Of a stretch of DNA of 34,751 nt, positions 1 to 7,940 are shown in pieces; the first letter of the stretch is position 1, and every line of letters starts with the position of its first letter. Under the pieces are notes generated by a model. That model saw nothing but the letters and a program-made list of their open reading frames with translations. It was not told where the DNA came from and searched no databases. Position numbers and translations under genes: made by a program. This DNA comes from Alphaproteobacteria bacterium (GTDB lineage: Bacteria; Pseudomonadota; Alphaproteobacteria; Micropepsales; Micropepsaceae): positions 1 to 34,751 of the forward strand of contig JABFRX010000150.1 in NCBI GenBank assembly GCA_013140995.1. Reading direction: 5' to 3'.

Positions 1-503
1 GCATCGTCCCGAACGCCGAACTCGCGGCAGATGCGGGATTGAAAGTCGACAACGGCATCGTCGTCGACAACCACGCGCGCACCGAAGACCCCGCGATCTA
101 CGCCATCGGCGATTGCGCGAACCTGCCCTGCAGCTACTCGACAACAGGCCGCGTGCGCCTCGAATCCGTCCAAAACGCAATCGACCAGGCGAAACACGCA
201 GCCTTAGCGATTGCAGGCAAGCCAAAACCCTACAACGAGGTCCCCTGGTTCTGGTCCGACCAATACGACCTAAAACTCCAGATCGCGGGCCTCGGCGACC
301 CCGGCGACCAACTCGTCCTGCGCGGCGACCCTGCCACCCGCTCGTTCGCCGCCTTCCGCCTACGCGACGGCGCCGTAGCGGCAGTGGAGGCCGTGAACGC
401 CGCTCCCGAATACATGATGGGCAGACGCCTGATCGCAGCGCGCGCCAAGGTCGCGCCCGACCGCCTTGCGGACAAGACCGTACCTATGAAAGACATGGCT
501 TGA
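1..503 (+). CDS. Ferredoxin reductase (FAD/NAD-dependent), C-terminal part
   Basis: This is the 3' end of a pyridine nucleotide-disulfide oxidoreductase-type ferredoxin reductase; the reading frame enters the window open from base 3, so the start lies outside. About 166 residues are visible. The stretch YAIGDCANLP near residue 34 is the second FAD-binding signature, in which the aspartate contacts the flavin. It is followed by the C-terminal reductase domain with the SDQYDLKLQIAG pattern typical of rhodocoxin/putidaredoxin reductases. Such enzymes pass electrons from NAD(P)H to a small [2Fe-2S] ferredoxin, often for a cytochrome P450 or a ring hydroxylase. A ferredoxin gene of the matching type lies 190 bp downstream, so the two probably form a redox pair. 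The final acceptor is not in the window. Confidence 0.88.
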   Translation, partial: IVPNAELAADAGLKVDNGIVVDNHARTEDPAIYAIGDCANLPCSYSTTGRVRLESVQNAIDQAKHAALAIAGKPKPYNEVPWFWSDQYDLKLQIAGLGDPGDQLVLRGDPATRSFAAFRLRDGAVAAVEAVNAAPEYMMGRRLIAARAKVAPDRLADKTVPMKDMA

Positions 504-513
504 AATATTGCTC

Positions 514-660
514 TGTCATCCCGGAGCTTAGGCGAGCCCGAGCGCGCAAGCGCTCGGCGCGCGAGCCTTAGCATCCGGGACCCAGGAGAGCGGGCGCTGC
601 GCTTGTCACTCCTGGGTCCCGGCTCGTGCTTCGCTATCGCTCCGCTTGGCCGGGATGACA
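514..660. repeat. Palindromic intergenic repeat element
   Basis: The segment begins with TGTCATCCCGG and ends with the exact reverse complement CCGGGATGACA. Inside it, 575-588 (starting CCGGGACCCAGG) and 609-622 are a perfect 14-bp inverted repeat, and CGAGCGCGCAAGCGCTCG-like short palindromes are also present. It lies between the ferredoxin reductase and ferredoxin genes. Short palindromic elements with these ends are common intergenic repeats in Hyphomicrobiales genomes, and I infer that this is one copy. A frame is open through it but it is not convincing as protein. Confidence 0.65.
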
Positions 661-695
661 ACGTTAGAGTTTGGAACGAGAAACCGGATCGGCAA

Positions 696-1016
696 ATGGC
701 GAAGATCAAGTACATCGAGCACAACGGCAAAGAGCACGTTGTTGACGTCAAGTCCGGCATGTCCGTCATGGAAGGCGCAGTCAAAAACCTGATCCCCGGC
801 ATCGACGCCGACTGCGGCGGCGCCTGCGCCTGCGCCACCTGCCACGTCTACGTGAACCAGGAATGGCTATCGAAGATCGAGCCGATGCAAGAAATGGAAA
901 AAACCATGCTCGACTTCGCCGAAGCCGTCGAAACAAACAGCCGCCTCTCCTGCCAAATCAAAGTGACGGACGCACTCGACGGCTTCACCGTGAAAATGCC
1001 GAAGAGCCAGCACTAA
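696..1016 (+). CDS. Adrenodoxin-type [2Fe-2S] ferredoxin
   Basis: A 106-residue soluble electron carrier. The four cluster ligands are visible as C40-x5-C46-x2-C49 and C86 (motif CGGACACATC, then RLSCQ), the spacing of adrenodoxin/putidaredoxin-type ferredoxins rather than the plant type. The ATG at 696 is chosen because homologues begin MxKIKYI; the in-frame extension up to 603 runs through the palindromic repeat and should be ignored. The ribosome binding site is weak (GGATCGG, about 7 bases upstream). It probably receives electrons from the reductase encoded just upstream. C44 is an additional cysteine within the loop. Function is confident at family level, but the partner oxygenase is unknown. 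Confidence 0.93.
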   Translation: MAKIKYIEHNGKEHVVDVKSGMSVMEGAVKNLIPGIDADCGGACACATCHVYVNQEWLSKIEPMQEMEKTMLDFAEAVETNSRLSCQIKVTDALDGFTVKMPKSQH

Positions 1017-1093
1017 ACTCGCTCGGTTCTCATCTCAGCCGATGTAGCGGTGTAGCGGCAGAATTTGCATCGTTTTGCTGCAAGCGGCGAGGC

Positions 1094-3535
1094 CTAGCCG
1101 GTCTTTGCACCTTTCGTCTGAGCGTCGCCCGCCGCAGCCTCGACCGCGCCGCCGCCCTTCTCCACCGCATGCCGCGGGAAATGGCATGTGACGCGCGTGC
1201 CCTTGCCGACGGCGCTGTCGAGTTCGACCCACCCGCCGTGCAGTTCCACGAACGAACGCACGAGGGCCAAACCCAGCCCCGCCCGGCGTGCGTCCTTCGT
1301 GCGCGTCGTGCTCTCGAAGCGCTTGAAGACTTCCTGCTGATAGTCGGCCGGAATGCCGACACCGGTGTCGTTGACGAACACGCGCACTTCGGCGGCGGCC
1401 CCCTCCGCACCGAACACGATGCGCCCGTTCGCCGGCGTGTGCTCAATCGCGTTGATGACGAGGTTGTAGACGATCTGCAGCAAGCGTTTTTGATCGACGA
1501 ACAACGCGCCAATGTCTTTGCCGTTCTCGCACATCACTTCGACGCGCGCCTTGCGCGCCTTTTCGCTCACCAGCGGCATGACGCCCGCGAGCACATCGGC
1601 GACGTCAATATCCTTGCGGTCGAGCTCTATCGTCCCCGCCTCGATCAGCGCAAGGTCGAGGATATCGTTGACGAGCGTCTCAAGCGTTTTCGAAGCATTC
1701 AGAATGTCACCGAGATAAGCGGTCTGCTTGTCGGTGAGCTTACCCGCGATCCCCTGGTTCATGAGGTCGGCAAACCCCATAATCGAATTCAGCGGCGTGC
1801 GAAGCTGATAGGACACATTGGAAATGAAGTCCGACTTCAGCTTGTCGGAGGCGAGCAGCGCCGCGTTGCGCTCCTCAAGCGCCTGCTCGCGCATGGCGGT
1901 GTCGGTGACGTCGCGATAGGTCAGCAGCAGCGAGCCATCCGGCAACGGCGCCGCGGAAAAACTGAGCAGCATCTCGTCGTTGCGCTTGAGCCGCTCGACG
2001 CTCACGCGCCGCTCGGCCGCGGCACCGGTGATCAGCATCGTGAGCAGGCTCCAATGCCCCTCGTCCGGCAGCACGCGCCGGCACAGCTGGAACACGTCGG
2101 CAAAGCGCGGCTGATCGTTCAACGTCTTCGCGTCGATCTTCCAGTATTCCGCGAACGCCTTGTTGAAGAGCTTGAGCCGCCCGTCCGTGCCGAACACGGC
2201 GAGCGCCTCGGACAAGTGATCGATCGTCGTCCGCTGCACGCTGGACAGCTGGTTGAAGCTGCGCTCCAGCGCCATCTGATTGGTGACGTCGTCGTAGATG
2301 AAGATCAGCCCGCCGAACGGATGCGGCTGGCACGTCACGCGCAGCGTCGAACCGCGCGGCAGATGCCAGTGCTCTTCGCGCTCTTCAATGACGCTGGTGT
2401 AAAGCGCAAGCCGCTCCTTCTTCCACGACGCGAAATCGCGCTGCTCCGGCAACCGCCGCGACTCGCGCAAACGCTCCAGAATCGCGCCGTCGGAGGGATG
2501 CGTGTTGAGCCAGCGTTCCTCAAGGTCCCACTGCTTCGCGTAAGCCTTGTTCGAGAACTTCAGCTTCTGATCAGGCCCAAAGATCGCGACCGCCACGGGA
2601 AGCCGGTGCAGCGTCTCCTCGTGGGTGTCGATATGCTTCTGCAGCAGGCGCTTCGTCTCGTCGACGTCGGTCACATCGACCGCGAACGAGGCGACGCCGT
2701 CGCCCATCGGCACGGCGTAGAAATCGAACGCGCGCCGCTGCCCGCCGACGACGACGTGGCGCAACTCGACCTGCGTTTGCTTGGACTCCAGCGCCCGCTC
2801 CGCCGACGCCCGGCTGTCGCGATCGAGCTCGATCTGATCGGCGATCACGTCTTGGCCGACCGGCGGATCGACCGCGTTCGTGTAAGCCTTGTTCACCCAA
2901 ACGAGATCGAGGTTGCTCCCCCGCCGCCAGACCGGCATCGGCGACACGTCGAGCAAATCGCCAAGCCGCCCGCGCTCGACCTCGCTCGCCGTCAAACGTA
3001 CTGTGAGGTTGTAGTTCGCCTCCGCATCCGGCGTGACGTCGCGCAGCCACACGGCCGCCTGCCCCGCCGCAGGCTTGCCGTAAGCCTGGAACACACGCCC
3101 GTCCGCGCCGGGCACGGTCATCGAGAACAGCGAGCCGTCGTCGCCCAGCGTGTCGAGCGCGTCCTTCAAATCCCCACGCTCGTCTGCCGAGAGACAACCC
3201 GCAAGAACGTTCGCAGCACCAGCCCGCGCCTCAGGCTCGCCGTCGATGTTCCGCCAAACGAACAGCGCACCCGGATCGCCGGATACGATGGCGGCTTCCT
3301 TCTGGAACTTCGCCTCCGCCCGCGCGGTCCGCGTCGCCGCTCGCCGCAGCATGGCGTCCGACTGCGTACGCATGGCGACCATAACGAACGCCAGCGACCC
3401 GGCCAGCGCGATCGCCCCCAGCGTCACCCCGAACGGCAGCAGATAGAGAACCTCGTTGGACGCTTCCAAACTAACCCCACGCCTCGTTGGAGTCCGGCGC
3501 CCGGGGAGAGACAGCCTCACGAACAGCGCGGCCAC
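1094..3535 (-). CDS. divL: DivL-like PAS-domain kinase with tyrosine H-box
   Basis: A membrane-anchored histidine-kinase-fold protein of about 813 residues. One transmembrane helix lies near residues 29-55, followed by several PAS-like segments (roughly 190-290, 310-420, 435-545), a HisKA region near 565-630 and an HATPase_c domain to the C-terminus (N box LLQIVYNLVINAIEHTP, G1 box VNDTGVGIP, G2 box GLGLALV). The H-box reads ISNVSYQLRTPL: the phosphoacceptor histidine is Tyr576 (codon TAT, complement of 1808-1810). That substitution, together with TM plus PAS plus HisKA/HATPase architecture, is the hallmark of DivL, which in Caulobacter binds DivK~P and controls the CckA-CtrA phosphorelay. 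The start is uncertain: the longest frame begins with GTG at 3535, and a TTG just before the membrane segment is possible. Its genomic closeness to ahcY supports the DivL assignment. Confidence 0.82.
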   Translation of the reverse strand: MAALFVRLSLPGRRTPTRRGVSLEASNEVLYLLPFGVTLGAIALAGSLAFVMVAMRTQSDAMLRRAATRTARAEAKFQKEAAIVSGDPGALFVWRNIDGEPEARAGAANVLAGCLSADERGDLKDALDTLGDDGSLFSMTVPGADGRVFQAYGKPAAGQAAVWLRDVTPDAEANYNLTVRLTASEVERGRLGDLLDVSPMPVWRRGSNLDLVWVNKAYTNAVDPPVGQDVIADQIELDRDSRASAERALESKQTQVELRHVVVGGQRRAFDFYAVPMGDGVASFAVDVTDVDETKRLLQKHIDTHEETLHRLPVAVAIFGPDQKLKFSNKAYAKQWDLEERWLNTHPSDGAILERLRESRRLPEQRDFASWKKERLALYTSVIEEREEHWHLPRGSTLRVTCQPHPFGGLIFIYDDVTNQMALERSFNQLSSVQRTTIDHLSEALAVFGTDGRLKLFNKAFAEYWKIDAKTLNDQPRFADVFQLCRRVLPDEGHWSLLTMLITGAAAERRVSVERLKRNDEMLLSFSAAPLPDGSLLLTYRDVTDTAMREQALEERNAALLASDKLKSDFISNVSYQLRTPLNSIMGFADLMNQGIAGKLTDKQTAYLGDILNASKTLETLVNDILDLALIEAGTIELDRKDIDVADVLAGVMPLVSEKARKARVEVMCENGKDIGALFVDQKRLLQIVYNLVINAIEHTPANGRIVFGAEGAAAEVRVFVNDTGVGIPADYQQEVFKRFESTTRTKDARRAGLGLALVRSFVELHGGWVELDSAVGKGTRVTCHFPRHAVEKGGGAVEAAAGDAQTKGAKTG

Positions 3536-3902
3536 GACTCGCGCTCATCCGGCAGGTCAGCCTCGTTTCAACCCAAGCCGCCCGAAAACCCCTGTTGGAC
3601 TTCAAGAATCACTTCGCTTGGAAACGATCTTAAGAACGGCGGCGAAGCCTGTCCCTGGACTGCGCAGTCTCGCGTCCGAAAACCAAATGGAGTCAAAGGC
3701 TTGGAAGCTGCTGCGAACAGCTTAACGGCGGACCGGCGATTTTTACGTTTCGCTAACGATTTGAGTCTGCATCCTAATGTAAAATCTGAGCTTCAGACCG
3801 CACCAGCACCCTGTTGCTCAATTGCGCCATCGAATGGCCAAAAAGACTGGCCAAGGAATAACGCTCCGAGCCGTTCCGCCCTCACCCGCGATAAGAACCC
3901 AA
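3536..3902. promoter_or_regulatory. Divergent intergenic region, divL / EEP-family gene
   Basis: No convincing gene lies in these 367 bases, which separate two divergently transcribed genes and so should carry both promoters. AT-richer sequence is concentrated at 3720-3800. At 3742-3757 there is TTTA-N7-CTAAC, a two-mismatch resemblance to the CtrA box TTAA-N7-TTAA, and at 3722-3727 TTAACG. This would fit a cell-cycle-regulated divL, but short AT motifs arise by chance and the match is weak. In-frame start codons at 3822 (TTG) and 3834 (ATG) could lengthen the downstream gene. Confidence 0.35.
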
Positions 3903-4832
3903 ATGAACCTCTTCATCGGCGCGTTCTTCAACGCCGCGATCCTAGGCCTGGCCGCCGTCATCATCGGCGTACTGGCGGGCAAGTTGCACCCGCTCCTCGA
4001 CCTCTTCGCCCACTTCCTGCTGCCCGCGATCATAGCCGCCCTCGTCATGGCGCTGCTGGCCGCGATCGCCGGGCGCACGACAACGATGCTGATCTTCGTG
4101 GGGTTCGTGATCGCGCTGACGGCCCTCGCTTGGCCGTGGGTTCAGCAACCGGCGAAGGTGCCGGCAACGGGCCCGCGCTTCACGCTGATGGCGTTCAACG
4201 TCTACTACCACAACGGCCAACTCGAACGCGTCGCCGAACTCGTGCGCGAAACGAAGCCCGATATCGTGGTGCTGTTGGAGGTGATACCGCGCGTGCGCCC
4301 AGGCCTCGACGCGGTCGCAAGCCAATACCCTCACCGCGTCGAATGCTGGCAGGAGCAGTGGTGCGATGCGCTGATCCTCTCGCGCTTTCCACTCACCGAC
4401 ATCCGCGCGACGTTACCGGCGCCAAAATTCCGCCGCCCAATGGGTGCCGTCGAAGTGACGATCAAAGACCGCAAGCTGACGCTTTTCCCGGCGCACCTCT
4501 CGCTGCCCTACCCGCTCAACGGACGCGACGCCCAAACCGGCGAGATCGAGGAAGTCGTCAAAACGATTGCAGGTGTCACAGGCCCGCGCATCCTAACCGG
4601 CGACTTCAACGCATCGCCGTGGGCCGCAACGATGGCCAAGCCCCAGAAGCAATTGAACATGACGCTGCTCACCGGCGGCGACGGCAGTTGGCCGACGTTC
4701 CTGCCGCGCGCGATGGGTATCCCGATCGACCACGTCCTCGCGACGCAAGAGCTTGCGCTCACGTCGCGCAAACTCTTCACGGTTTCAGGCTCCGATCACC
4801 GCGCGGTCCTGGCCGAGATCGCGTTCAAGTAA
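3903..4832 (+). CDS. Membrane-anchored endonuclease/exonuclease/phosphatase family protein
   Basis: A protein of 309 residues with three hydrophobic helices in the first ~90 residues, followed by a DNase I-like (EEP) hydrolase domain. The catalytic landmarks are in order: MAFNVYYHN (metal-binding Asn), DIVVLLEV (metal-binding Glu), GDFNASPW (Asp/Asn pair) and GSDHRAVLAEI (catalytic Asp-His). The domain probably faces the periplasm, as in similar inner-membrane EEP proteins; substrate (phosphodiester or phospholipid headgroup) cannot be told. I chose ATG 3903 because it precedes the first hydrophobic helix directly; ATG 3834 would add 23 hydrophilic residues. It ends 6 bases from the convergent gene at 4839. 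Confidence 0.85.
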   Translation: MNLFIGAFFNAAILGLAAVIIGVLAGKLHPLLDLFAHFLLPAIIAALVMALLAAIAGRTTTMLIFVGFVIALTALAWPWVQQPAKVPATGPRFTLMAFNVYYHNGQLERVAELVRETKPDIVVLLEVIPRVRPGLDAVASQYPHRVECWQEQWCDALILSRFPLTDIRATLPAPKFRRPMGAVEVTIKDRKLTLFPAHLSLPYPLNGRDAQTGEIEEVVKTIAGVTGPRILTGDFNASPWAATMAKPQKQLNMTLLTGGDGSWPTFLPRAMGIPIDHVLATQELALTSRKLFTVSGSDHRAVLAEIAFK

Positions 4833-4838
4833 CTACGC

Positions 4839-5384
4839 TCAACCGGGAAACGACTGCGCACCCAGTTTCGTCGCCGTGCCGTCCTTTGAGATCGCGATGC
4901 AAGCAAGGCTCTCCATCCCCTGCACGTAGCAGAAGATCGACCGCTTCTCCGCGCGGATCTGCGCGTAACCCGCCTGCTCCATCCCGAAATCCGGATAGAA
5001 CGGAAACTCGCCGAGCGGTACCGGGGAGTCAGCGCCCTTCTTCCACTCAGGCAGGTCGCCGGTCGACTTGAACGTATGCTGCTGGAACAACCACTCGCGC
5101 AACGCCGCCTTCATCTTCGGCACCGTGTTCGCATCGACGAACGTCATGATCTGGTCCGCCTGCAACGCCTCAACCCACACCACCTTCTTATCCGGCCCGC
5201 GCACGACGATAGTCACAACCGCAACCGCGCACGTCGCACCGTTCGAGTAGGCCTCGCTCATGAAGATCCGCCCCTTGGCAACCGCCCAAGGACTCGTGGC
5301 CCCGAGACTGCACCCGGCAGCGTTCGCAGGCGCAACGAAACTCAAAGCCGTCAGAGCAGCGGCACCGATCAATTGAAGACGCAT
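4839..5384 (-). CDS. Secreted hypothetical protein
   Basis: A 181-residue protein that I do not recognise. It starts at ATG 5384, preceded by a good GAGAGG ribosome binding site, with a clear signal peptide (MRLQLIGAAALTALSFV, cleavage after ANA). The mature part contains cysteines in GCSLG, ATCAV, IFCYV and LACIA, which could form two disulfides in the periplasm, and a conserved-looking middle section with VVWVEALQADQIMTF. It lies 60 bp downstream of the MOSC gene on the same strand and may be cotranscribed with ahcY and that gene. The longer frame up to 5432 has no ribosome site and would bury the signal peptide. Confidence 0.75.
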   Translation of the reverse strand: MRLQLIGAAALTALSFVAPANAAGCSLGATSPWAVAKGRIFMSEAYSNGATCAVAVVTIVVRGPDKKVVWVEALQADQIMTFVDANTVPKMKAALREWLFQQHTFKSTGDLPEWKKGADSPVPLGEFPFYPDFGMEQAGYAQIRAEKRSIFCYVQGMESLACIAISKDGTATKLGAQSFPG

Positions 5385-5407
5385 GAAACCCTCTCGAAGA
5401 AGTACTG

Positions 5408-5427
5408 CCAGCTTAGCCACAAGCTGG
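5408..5427. other. Intercistronic hairpin
   Basis: A perfect 7-bp inverted repeat, CCAGCTT and AAGCTGG with a 6-base loop, lies between the MOSC gene and the secreted-protein gene downstream of it. No T-run follows on either strand, so it is more likely an mRNA-stabilising or attenuating hairpin than an intrinsic terminator. Confidence 0.4.
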
Positions 5428-5444
5428 GCCAAATGAAGGCACAG

Positions 5445-6329
5445 CTATGGCAGAAAATGCTCGACCTCGAACCCGTGCGGGAGGTCACTCCTGAGCGCGA
5501 ACCCCTCCGGCCGCCGTTCCAGCACCTCGACCGCATCACCGACTGCGACACGACCAAGCGCACGCGGAACCGCGTTCCAGCCGAACAGCACGCCGTTGAT
5601 CCGGGCATCGGCCGACCGTCGCAGCCGCGCGAGGCTGGCAAGCGGCTCCTTGCCCATCGACGCGCCCGTCTCCTGATCCTTCGTCGTCACGACGCAGCGA
5701 TCGCAAGGCTTCACCAGCTCGAACTCGACGCCACCGATCCGCACAACGCGCCAAAAATCCTCCGCCCAAGCATCGCCGCAGTCGATGACAATGTTCGGCC
5801 GGAACCGCCGCATCGAAACTTGCGCGCCACCCGCACGCTCGATCTCCCCGTTGACGGCAGCAAGAGATGCGGTCGTCACAATCAGCACGGGATAGGCATC
5901 GGCAAAACTCACCGGCACCGCATCCGCAACCCACGCGTTGCGCTGAAGCCGCTCGGCCACAGCGTCCATGTAAGCAAGCCGCAACGCCTCACCGAAGTAA
6001 TTGGAAAGCCAAGCGCCCGCCTGCACATCGGCAAGCGCTGCGTTGATCTGGTGCTGCCATACGATGACGTCGGCACGCTGAGGCGCGGATGGCCGCTCAA
6101 CGAGAAACTCACCGGCGCCGGGCGCCGACAAACGCAACCCAGTTCGCGTCGGTGCCGCCGTAATCGTGGCAAGCCGCGGATGCGAACGCTGCGTGATGAA
6201 CCGCCCGTTCGCGTCGACGACAAGCCACCTCCGGTCACCCTCAAGCCCGCGCGGTTCTACGTGCGCACGCGCGACATCGACCGCGCGCACGCCTTTGATC
6301 GGATAGGTGTGGAGCGAAGCAACACGCAT
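5445..6329 (-). CDS. MOSC domain protein (YcbX/mARC-like)
   Basis: A 294-residue protein with an N-terminal MOSC beta-barrel domain (LHTYPIKG at residues 6-13) and a C-terminal MOSC domain. The conserved KPCDRC motif carries the cysteine that coordinates the molybdenum cofactor in the mARC/YcbX family; these proteins reduce N-hydroxylated compounds using electrons from a ferredoxin-like partner. Unlike E. coli YcbX there is no C-terminal ferredoxin domain, since the protein ends just after GFEVEHFLP, so a separate electron donor is needed. ATG 6329 is preferred because GGAG stands 7 bases upstream; TTG 6335 and GTG 6332 are also in frame. It follows ahcY by 30 bp, suggesting cotranscription. 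Confidence 0.88.
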   Translation of the reverse strand: MRVASLHTYPIKGVRAVDVARAHVEPRGLEGDRRWLVVDANGRFITQRSHPRLATITAAPTRTGLRLSAPGAGEFLVERPSAPQRADVIVWQHQINAALADVQAGAWLSNYFGEALRLAYMDAVAERLQRNAWVADAVPVSFADAYPVLIVTTASLAAVNGEIERAGGAQVSMRRFRPNIVIDCGDAWAEDFWRVVRIGGVEFELVKPCDRCVVTTKDQETGASMGKEPLASLARLRRSADARINGVLFGWNAVPRALGRVAVGDAVEVLERRPEGFALRSDLPHGFEVEHFLP

Positions 6330-6359
6330 CACCAAACTCCAACACCCAATCCCAAATCC

Positions 6360-7754
6360 CTAGTACCGGTACTGGTCCGCCTTGTACGGACCTTCGCGGT
6401 CGATACCCAGATACTCCGCCTGCTTCGGCGACAGCTTCGTTAGCTTCACGCCGAGCTTATCCAAATGCAGCCGCGCGACCTTCTCGTCCAACTTCTTCGG
6501 CAGCGTATAGACCTTGCGCTCGTACTTCGCGTGGTTCGCCCACAGCTCGACCTGCGCCAGCGTCTGGTTCGTGAACGACGACGACATCACGAACGAAGGA
6601 TGCCCCGTCGCGTTGCCGAGGTTCACAAGCCGCCCTTCCGACAGAAGAATAATCCGCTTGCCGCCCGGGAACTCGATCTCGTCCACCTGCGGCTTCACGT
6701 TATGCCACTTGAAGTTCTTCAAGGCCGCGACCTGAATCTCGCTGTCGAAGTGGCCGATATTGCAGACGATCGCGCGGTCCTTCATGGCACGCATGTGATC
6801 GACCGTGATGACGTCCACGTTGCCCGTCGCGGTGACAAAGATGTCGGCCTTTGGCGCCGCCTCTTCCATCGTCATCACTTCGTAGCCTTCCATCGAGGCC
6901 TGCAGCGCGCAAATCGGATCGATCTCGGACACAACCACGCGGCACCCGGCATTGCGCAAAGACGCAGCCGAACCTTTGCCGACGTCGCCAAAACCCGCGA
7001 CCATCGCAACCTTACCCGACATCATCACGTCCGTGCCGCGCTTGATGCCGTCGACGAGGCTTTCGCGGCAGCCGTAGAGATTGTCGAACTTCGACTTCGT
7101 CACGCTGTCGTTGACGTTGATCGCCGGGAACGGAAGCTCCTTGCGCTCGGCCATCTGATAGAGCCGGTGCACGCCGGTCGTCGTCTCTTCGGTGACGCCC
7201 TTGATCGCGGCCGAAATCTTCGAGTACCAGCCCGGCTTCTTCGCGATCGTCGCCTTCATGACCGCGAAGAGCGCCTCTTCCTCTTCGTTCTGCGGCTTGG
7301 CGAGCAGGCCGATGTCCTTCTCCGCCTTCGGCCCCAGCACGCAGAGCAGCGTCGCGTCGCCGCCGTCGTCCAAGATCATGTTCGGAACACCGCCGTCCGC
7401 CCACTCGAAAATGCGGTGCACGTATTCCCAATACTCGATGAGCGTCTCGCCCTTCTTCGCAAACACCGGCACGCCCGACGCCGCAATCGCCGCCGCCGCA
7501 TGATCCTGCGTCGAGAAAATGTTGCACGACGCCCAACGCACGTCGGCGCCAAGATGCGTCAACGTCTCGATCAGCACCGCGGTCTGGATCGTCATATGCA
7601 GACAACCCGCAACGCGCGCGCCTTTGAGAGGCTTCGACGCGCCATACTCTTCGCGCGTCGACATCAACCCCGGCATCTCGGTCTCGGCAATCGCGATCTC
7701 GCGCCGCCCCCAATCCGCAAGCTTGATGTCCGCGACGAGATAATCGTGTGCCAT
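6360..7754 (-). CDS. ahcY: Adenosylhomocysteinase (S-adenosylhomocysteine hydrolase)
   Basis: A full-length 464-residue enzyme that splits S-adenosylhomocysteine into adenosine and homocysteine, relieving product inhibition of methyltransferases. Diagnostic features are [13 protein letters not shown] near residues 53-65, the substrate/NAD region with [16 protein letters not shown] near 215-230, the NAD-binding Rossmann glycine motif [10 protein letters not shown] at 254-263, and the C-terminal KADQYRY tail that contacts NAD of the neighbouring subunit. GGAG lies 6 bases before the ATG. A sigma-70-like promoter and a palindromic operator are found upstream (separate entries). It is probably the first gene of a unit including the MOSC gene. 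Confidence 0.98.
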   Translation of the reverse strand: MAHDYLVADIKLADWGRREIAIAETEMPGLMSTREEYGASKPLKGARVAGCLHMTIQTAVLIETLTHLGADVRWASCNIFSTQDHAAAAIAASGVPVFAKKGETLIEYWEYVHRIFEWADGGVPNMILDDGGDATLLCVLGPKAEKDIGLLAKPQNEEEEALFAVMKATIAKKPGWYSKISAAIKGVTEETTTGVHRLYQMAERKELPFPAINVNDSVTKSKFDNLYGCRESLVDGIKRGTDVMMSGKVAMVAGFGDVGKGSAASLRNAGCRVVVSEIDPICALQASMEGYEVMTMEEAAPKADIFVTATGNVDVITVDHMRAMKDRAIVCNIGHFDSEIQVAALKNFKWHNVKPQVDEIEFPGGKRIILLSEGRLVNLGNATGHPSFVMSSSFTNQTLAQVELWANHAKYERKVYTLPKKLDEKVARLHLDKLGVKLTKLSPKQAEYLGIDREGPYKADQYRY

Positions 7755-7812
7755 GAGATGCTCCGTGAAATCCGTGGTTCAGGCAGCGCCCCAAGGCGCG
7801 CCATTTGAAGGC

Positions 7813-7841
7813 TCTATACCACTCAAAAACCGGCCCTGCAA
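7813..7841 (-). promoter_or_regulatory. Predicted sigma-70 promoter of ahcY
   Basis: On the minus strand TTGCAG (7836-7841) and TATAGA (7813-7818) are separated by exactly 17 bases, close to the housekeeping consensus. Transcription would start near 7806, giving a leader of about 50 bases before ahcY. The palindromic operator at 7847-7866 lies immediately upstream of the -35 box. Confidence 0.6.
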
Positions 7842-7846
7842 GCCAC

Positions 7847-7866
7847 ACATAAAGAGATGTTTATGT
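7847..7866. promoter_or_regulatory. Palindromic operator upstream of ahcY
   Basis: A perfect inverted repeat, ACATAAA-N6-TTTATGT, lies 5 bases upstream of the predicted ahcY -35 box. In many Proteobacteria ahcY is controlled by SahR, an ArsR-family sensor of S-adenosylhomocysteine that binds AT-rich palindromes of about this size at ahcY promoters. The position and shape fit, but no ArsR-type gene is in the window, so the cognate regulator is inferred. The site also lies between ahcY and the divergent WYL regulator gene. Confidence 0.5.
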
Positions 7867-7897
7867 CTTTAAGTCCAAGCGGATAGCTTGTACAAGC

Positions 7898-7930
7898 TGC
7901 TGCCAAATCTTGGCAGCATGTTGCTATAAC
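7898..7930 (+). promoter_or_regulatory. Operator and -10 region of the WYL regulator gene
   Basis: A perfect 9-3-9 palindrome (TGCTGCCAA, spacer ATC, TTGGCAGCA) occupies 7898-7918, and a -10-like TATAAC follows at 7925-7930, so the operator covers the -35 position. The ATG at 7941 is only about 10 bases after the -10 box and has no Shine-Dalgarno sequence, so the message may be leaderless. The same half-sites recur in front of the MAPEG gene, which points to autoregulation plus control of that target. Confidence 0.55.
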
Positions 7931-7940
7931 TTAAGCACCG

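Noticed and set aside
863-5071. A 1402-codon open frame on the plus strand, antisense to divL
   Set aside because: It has no family features, is Arg/Pro/His-rich and runs through several real genes; it is a product of GC-biased third codon positions.
7755-7806. A possible SAM or SAH riboswitch in the ahcY leader
   Set aside because: The leader is only about 50 bases if the predicted promoter is right, and I see no conserved pseudoknot-type pairing.
5076-7808. Long plus-strand frames antisense to the MOSC gene and ahcY
   Set aside because: They mirror highly conserved genes on the other strand and have Arg/His-rich composition typical of shadow frames.
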